This document shows, one piece after another, positions 61,267-64,000 of a stretch of DNA of 64,000 nt (position 1 is the first letter of the stretch; every line of letters begins with the position of its first letter). Under the pieces are notes generated by a model. That model did no database searches, was not told the DNA's origin, and saw nothing but the letters and a program-made list of their open reading frames with translations. The stretch is from contig SSBO01000003.1 of assembly GCA_005281725.1 (NCBI GenBank), positions 4,402,495 to 4,466,494 of the forward strand, in the 5' to 3' direction. This DNA is from Wuchereria bancrofti (Eukaryota; Nematoda; Chromadorea; Rhabditida; Onchocercidae). The position numbers and the translations under genes were made by a program.

Positions 61267-64000
61267 GTTTTATTTTCAATTTTTCATGCTTAATTTTTGA
61301 CAAAATAGCCTATTTAGCTACTATCTTTATATTTTTATTTATCGATTTGCATGCCCATATTTGGTCTTTGTTATAAGATTTACTAGAAAGAACAAATCTA
61401 ATTTCCCTGTACTAGTATATGTTCCTGTACCATTTGTTTTGAACACCCTTCTCTCTTGCGAGGCAAAATGAAGTAGTATAATAACGATTGTCGATTGTCT
61501 TTGAAAATTAAAAAAGTATAATCAAATTTCAAAAGTCTTATGACTCGATTATTCACCATCAAAGCATCAAGTCATTTTTATCTAAGCTTCACTTACAATT
61601 TTTCCAGGCGTCTTTTTTAAAAGTTTTACTATAAGTTTTTCATTTTTTCGCTCAACAATTCCCGTTTTCGACTAACAACAATGTGTTTATGTAAATATAT
61701 TTTAAATCCCAAGCGTCATCTTCATTTCTGACTTGATTCATCGTATTCATTTCCTCGGTAAAATCTTCTTTGAAATTTTTGTGATTTTGAAACAGATTTT
61801 AATTCTTAAATCAAAATTAATTTTTTATAACAGTCTTTAAAATATTGCACAAGTTAAATCACTTTTTACACTTTAGTCTTTTCAAATAACTAATTAACCA
61901 AAGTTTTGCTTTCGAAAAATGAAAAAAAAAGATACTAATGCAAACAATTGTGTGCATTCTCCGCCTTTTCACTATAAGTGATGAATAGACAACAGCTGTT
62001 CAAATGAATGATTAATTGTTTGCAACAATTCAATCACTCAATCATCCCATTTACTTGACATCACTCCTCTAACAAAAATAATTTTTATAATCACACTCAA
62101 ATTCTTTTCATCTTATTCAATACGAGAATTCTCTAATCTTCTTTGCTGCTATATTTGAGTTGTTCAGAAAACAAAATATCTACCAAAGCTTTAATAATAC
62201 CACAGAGTTCAATAATTCAATAAGTCCTTATCAATGATTTTTTTAAATTTGTCACAAAAGAAAGTAAAGAGATAAAAGGAATTTGGCAAGTCACCCAGGA
62301 AACTCTTACTGTTAACATATTTGTGGATGACAAGCTTATCTGACTGTAAATTTATGCAAATCGATAAGGCATATGATAAGGGACTATTTGTGTACTTTAC
62401 TCTCCGCGAGGATAATGATCTCACAGTTTTAGAGTATCTAAAGAAGAATTGCAGACTGCAAACTTTCAACATTCCAACTAATTTTACCGGTCTTAGATTT
62501 CACTACAAATCGTGGAGAAAAGATAACCAAACATGATTATTAGTGAAAATTTTCAGCAGTAGATCTCCTCAATGTTCTAAAAATTACGAATCAAAAAATC
62601 ATGAATTTATTTTTCGGGTATCGTCATTTTATTAGGTAATCTGACTAGCATATTTCAGATTTCTATAAGAAAAGCAAAAAAAGGCCTAAAAAGAAGGAAT
62701 ACCTTCCTTAGCATCTCGAATTCGGAATTCTTAACTACTTTCAGGACAAAACTATGCATACTTAAAGCTGTAGCTCTGAACACTGTCACAAAGTTCTTTA
62801 GGAGTAGTGGGACGGTCATGAAAATATTAAGTGCTTATAAAATAAAAAAGAAGGAAATAAAAAAAATGCAAAAATTTCTCAGGAAGTGAGAGTAATACCA
62901 CTATTTCTGAAACAAATTCAAACATGGTAGCATTATTTTCACTTCTTGAGACTATTGAGAAGAAAGATTAGTAAGCTTGTCATATCTTTTCCGTTCATTT
63001 CTTATCAATTTCTGCTACAAAGCATTCATTGAAATTTGTAAATAAAAGAAAAAGGAGAGAGAAATTGCTGATTTTCAACAGTTCCAAATGTGGCGAACCG
63101 AGGAAAAGCAGTAGAACTTGCAACAAGATCGTAATTTGAAAAATAAATATCTAATCAGATGATAAAGATGATTGTGATTCAGGAAAATTTTGCCTTTTAA
63201 TCCACCGCAAGAAGTTCATATTGTCACTAACCACCTTCATTTTGATCATTCAGTTTATTCTTCCAGAGAAGCCACTCGGAATAAACGGTCACCAAGTTTT
63301 TATTTAAAATCTTACCATACTAGGAAATTATTGAAAAACACTCACATATATATCAAAATTTTCAGTATTTTTCCAAAGTATCTCTCAGTCTCTACATATC
63401 TCTTAATGGATAGAGATATATTCATCAATTTTTCATAATTATATTTCTTTCAGCCTATTTTCTCTTGCTATAATTAGTTCTCATTGCCAAACTATGATCG
63501 GTTTTGATTTTATAAAAGTAAAAATTTATTCAGTCAAAGTTATTTGCAGATTTTGTTGAGAAATATGGTTAGAAAAAAATATGGTTGAATTGCAATGCAT
63601 CAAATTCAGTAGTATTATAAAATTTCTTTTTTCCTGATAAATGATCAGGCAGAGCTCAAAGTGACACTTCTTTTTGCTTTCTGCAATTTCTGCAATAATG
63701 TGATGTTTTCTTCGTTCCTTCAGGAAGAGAAAAAATAATTTTAATAAATGCACTTTACTTTGTCAGCAAGTGTTGGTACCTATTCGTTTATATGCCTCTG
63801 ATCTTTTTAACTAGATTTATAAAAAATGCCAAGGATTCTTAAAAACAATCTGTGAATCGTTAGAAAAAACGCTCTTCTTGAGATGTTAATAAATTTCTTT
63901 ACCATTGAATGCATTGAGAATTCTTGTCTTTTAAACTCCTTCAGTATCACATGCCATTTAGTGCTACATCGGAAGAACAGATAAGATTTGGTACTTAAGT
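61267..64000. other. Right-edge region, probably introns of the 60199 gene
   Basis: About 2.7 kb, AT-rich. An exon candidate begins at 63183. A 71-codon frame at 62321-62536 is moderately protein-like (ending RLQTFNIPTNFTGLRFHYKS) but has no matching splice phase. Nothing else is supportable. Confidence 0.4.

Overview
This window looks like nuclear DNA from a nematode. It is AT-rich. The genes are broken into many short exons whose acceptors fit TTTTCAG or TTTNAG, and the recognisable proteins include two nematode-type acetylcholine-receptor-like channel subunits and a PUF protein. The presence of two receptor-like subunits and the generous intergenic spacing would suit a parasitic nematode, but the species cannot be fixed from the sequence alone. 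Gene models were built by reading exons by eye and joining them only where the splice phases agree.

Layout. (1) 112-5154, minus: the first 18 exons of transportin-1/importin-beta-2; the C-terminus lies beyond the left edge. (2) 9936-15774 and 16845-21364, plus: two tandem cys-loop ligand-gated channel subunits, both with a vicinal cysteine pair in loop C. The upstream copy has a GG where a GT donor is expected. (3) 27579-30910, plus: a nine-exon gene for a probably secreted zinc metalloprotease with an HExxHxxxxxH site, a Met-turn and two C-terminal cysteine-pair repeats. It resembles bacterial/fungal secreted proteases more than usual animal ones, so it is a candidate for horizontal acquisition. 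(4) 39132-41686, plus: an unrecognised four-pass membrane protein ending in a possible PDZ-binding tail. (5) 43356-46970, minus: a PUF/Pumilio-family RNA-binding protein with eight readable repeats. (6) 50006-52256, plus: a type II membrane nucleotide-diphospho-sugar transferase. (7) 60199 to the right edge, plus: the first exons of an unrecognised gene.

The long stretches between (21.4-27.6, 30.9-39.1, 52.3-60.2 kb) hold no convincing genes. They contain a decayed coding-like block near 36.7-37.2 kb, isolated exon-like pieces, perfect hairpins and low-complexity tracts.

The genes do not form one obvious pathway. The only functional cluster is the receptor pair. Three introns are best explained by GC donors and one by a GG donor, which is many for about 70 introns and is the most unusual structural feature after the protease.
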